NCBI GenBank assembly: GCA_024405635.1
Contig: JAKSOL010000021.1
Location: 1 to 56,350 of the forward strand
Source of the DNA: Salinivirgaceae bacterium
Lineage (GTDB): Bacteria; Bacteroidota; Bacteroidia; Bacteroidales; SZUA-534
Reading direction: 5' to 3'
Length of the DNA: 56,350 bases
A model generated the notes under the pieces. The model made no database searches, was not told where the DNA came from, and worked only from the letters and a program-made list of their open reading frames with translations. Below are positions 56,312-56,350 of the stretch, in pieces (positions within the stretch are counted from its first letter, which is position 1; each line of letters begins with the position of its first letter). The translations under genes were made by a program, and so were the position numbers.

Positions 56312-56350
56312 TATTCAAAAAACTAAGGATTTTAAACTATTAATGTTTCT

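Noticed and set aside
42009..56350. Right attachment site of the ssrA island
   Set aside because: I looked for copies of the ssrA end (GGTTCGAACCCC or GGCAGCTCC) to the right and saw none, so no border is claimed.

Overview
The window is chromosomal DNA of a member of the Bacteroidota, most likely order Bacteroidales. The signs are a single uninterrupted str-S10-spc-alpha ribosomal operon with no tuf gene, promoters of the TTTG / TAnnTTTG type, an almost complete lack of Shine-Dalgarno sequences, a type IX secretion (T9SS) sorting domain, a SusC/TonB-like outer-membrane barrel, and a tmRNA with the tag GEYNYALAA. No genus can be named from sequence alone. Base composition is AT-rich except for a visibly GC-richer stretch at about 48.2-52.0 kb.

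Layout. 1-2911 (minus): the 5' two thirds or more of a large secreted collagen-like protein whose distal part is a tandem array of 38-residue units running off the left edge. 3.1-8 kb: phoH, purC, tRNA-Gly(CCC), ribD, prmC, recX and a small DUF7662-type gene. 8-20 kb: a possible structured RNA, an IMP dehydrogenase of the unusual Tritrichomonas-like clade, an outer-membrane beta-barrel receptor, a PUR-family nucleic-acid-binding protein, two small minus-strand genes, a PgpH-like HD phosphodiesterase, recQ and kdsD. 20.6-37.6 kb: rpsL-rpsG-fusA-rpsJ through rpoA-rplQ, one co-directional run with only one gap above 50 bp (113 bp between secY and infA, where many Bacteroidales carry map). 37.7-41.5 kb: an FKBP-type isomerase lipoprotein, a short-chain dehydrogenase, a VOC protein and a 3'-5' exonuclease.

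41.6-45.7 kb: the tmRNA gene ssrA, followed at its 3' end by a small mobilizable element: a DUF3853 helix-turn-helix gene with a premature stop, a replication-initiator-like gene with a frameshift, an intact mobC-relaxase pair, and an HNH protein with a DnaJ-type zinc finger. No integrase is visible and no second attachment site is found inside the window, so the right end of the island is unknown. A T9SS cargo protein with GLUG and InlB-like repeats follows.

48.2-56.3 kb (minus): one tightly packed transcription unit that looks like a polymorphic-toxin locus. It begins with an N-terminally cut protein carrying a metzincin-like HExxHxxxxxH domain and a C-terminal M15-type peptidoglycan-peptidase signature, then an exported small protein, a leftover toxin tail, a second exported small protein, a second toxin tail (99 bp with one mismatch to the first toxin's 3' end), a lipoprotein-like small protein, a fibronectin type III secreted protein and an outer-membrane barrel-like protein. 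The repeated pattern of toxin tail followed by exported partner resembles the orphan toxin/immunity cassettes of Rhs and CDI loci. The periplasmic location of all three candidate immunity proteins fits a cell-wall-cutting toxin. This is the most interesting part of the window.
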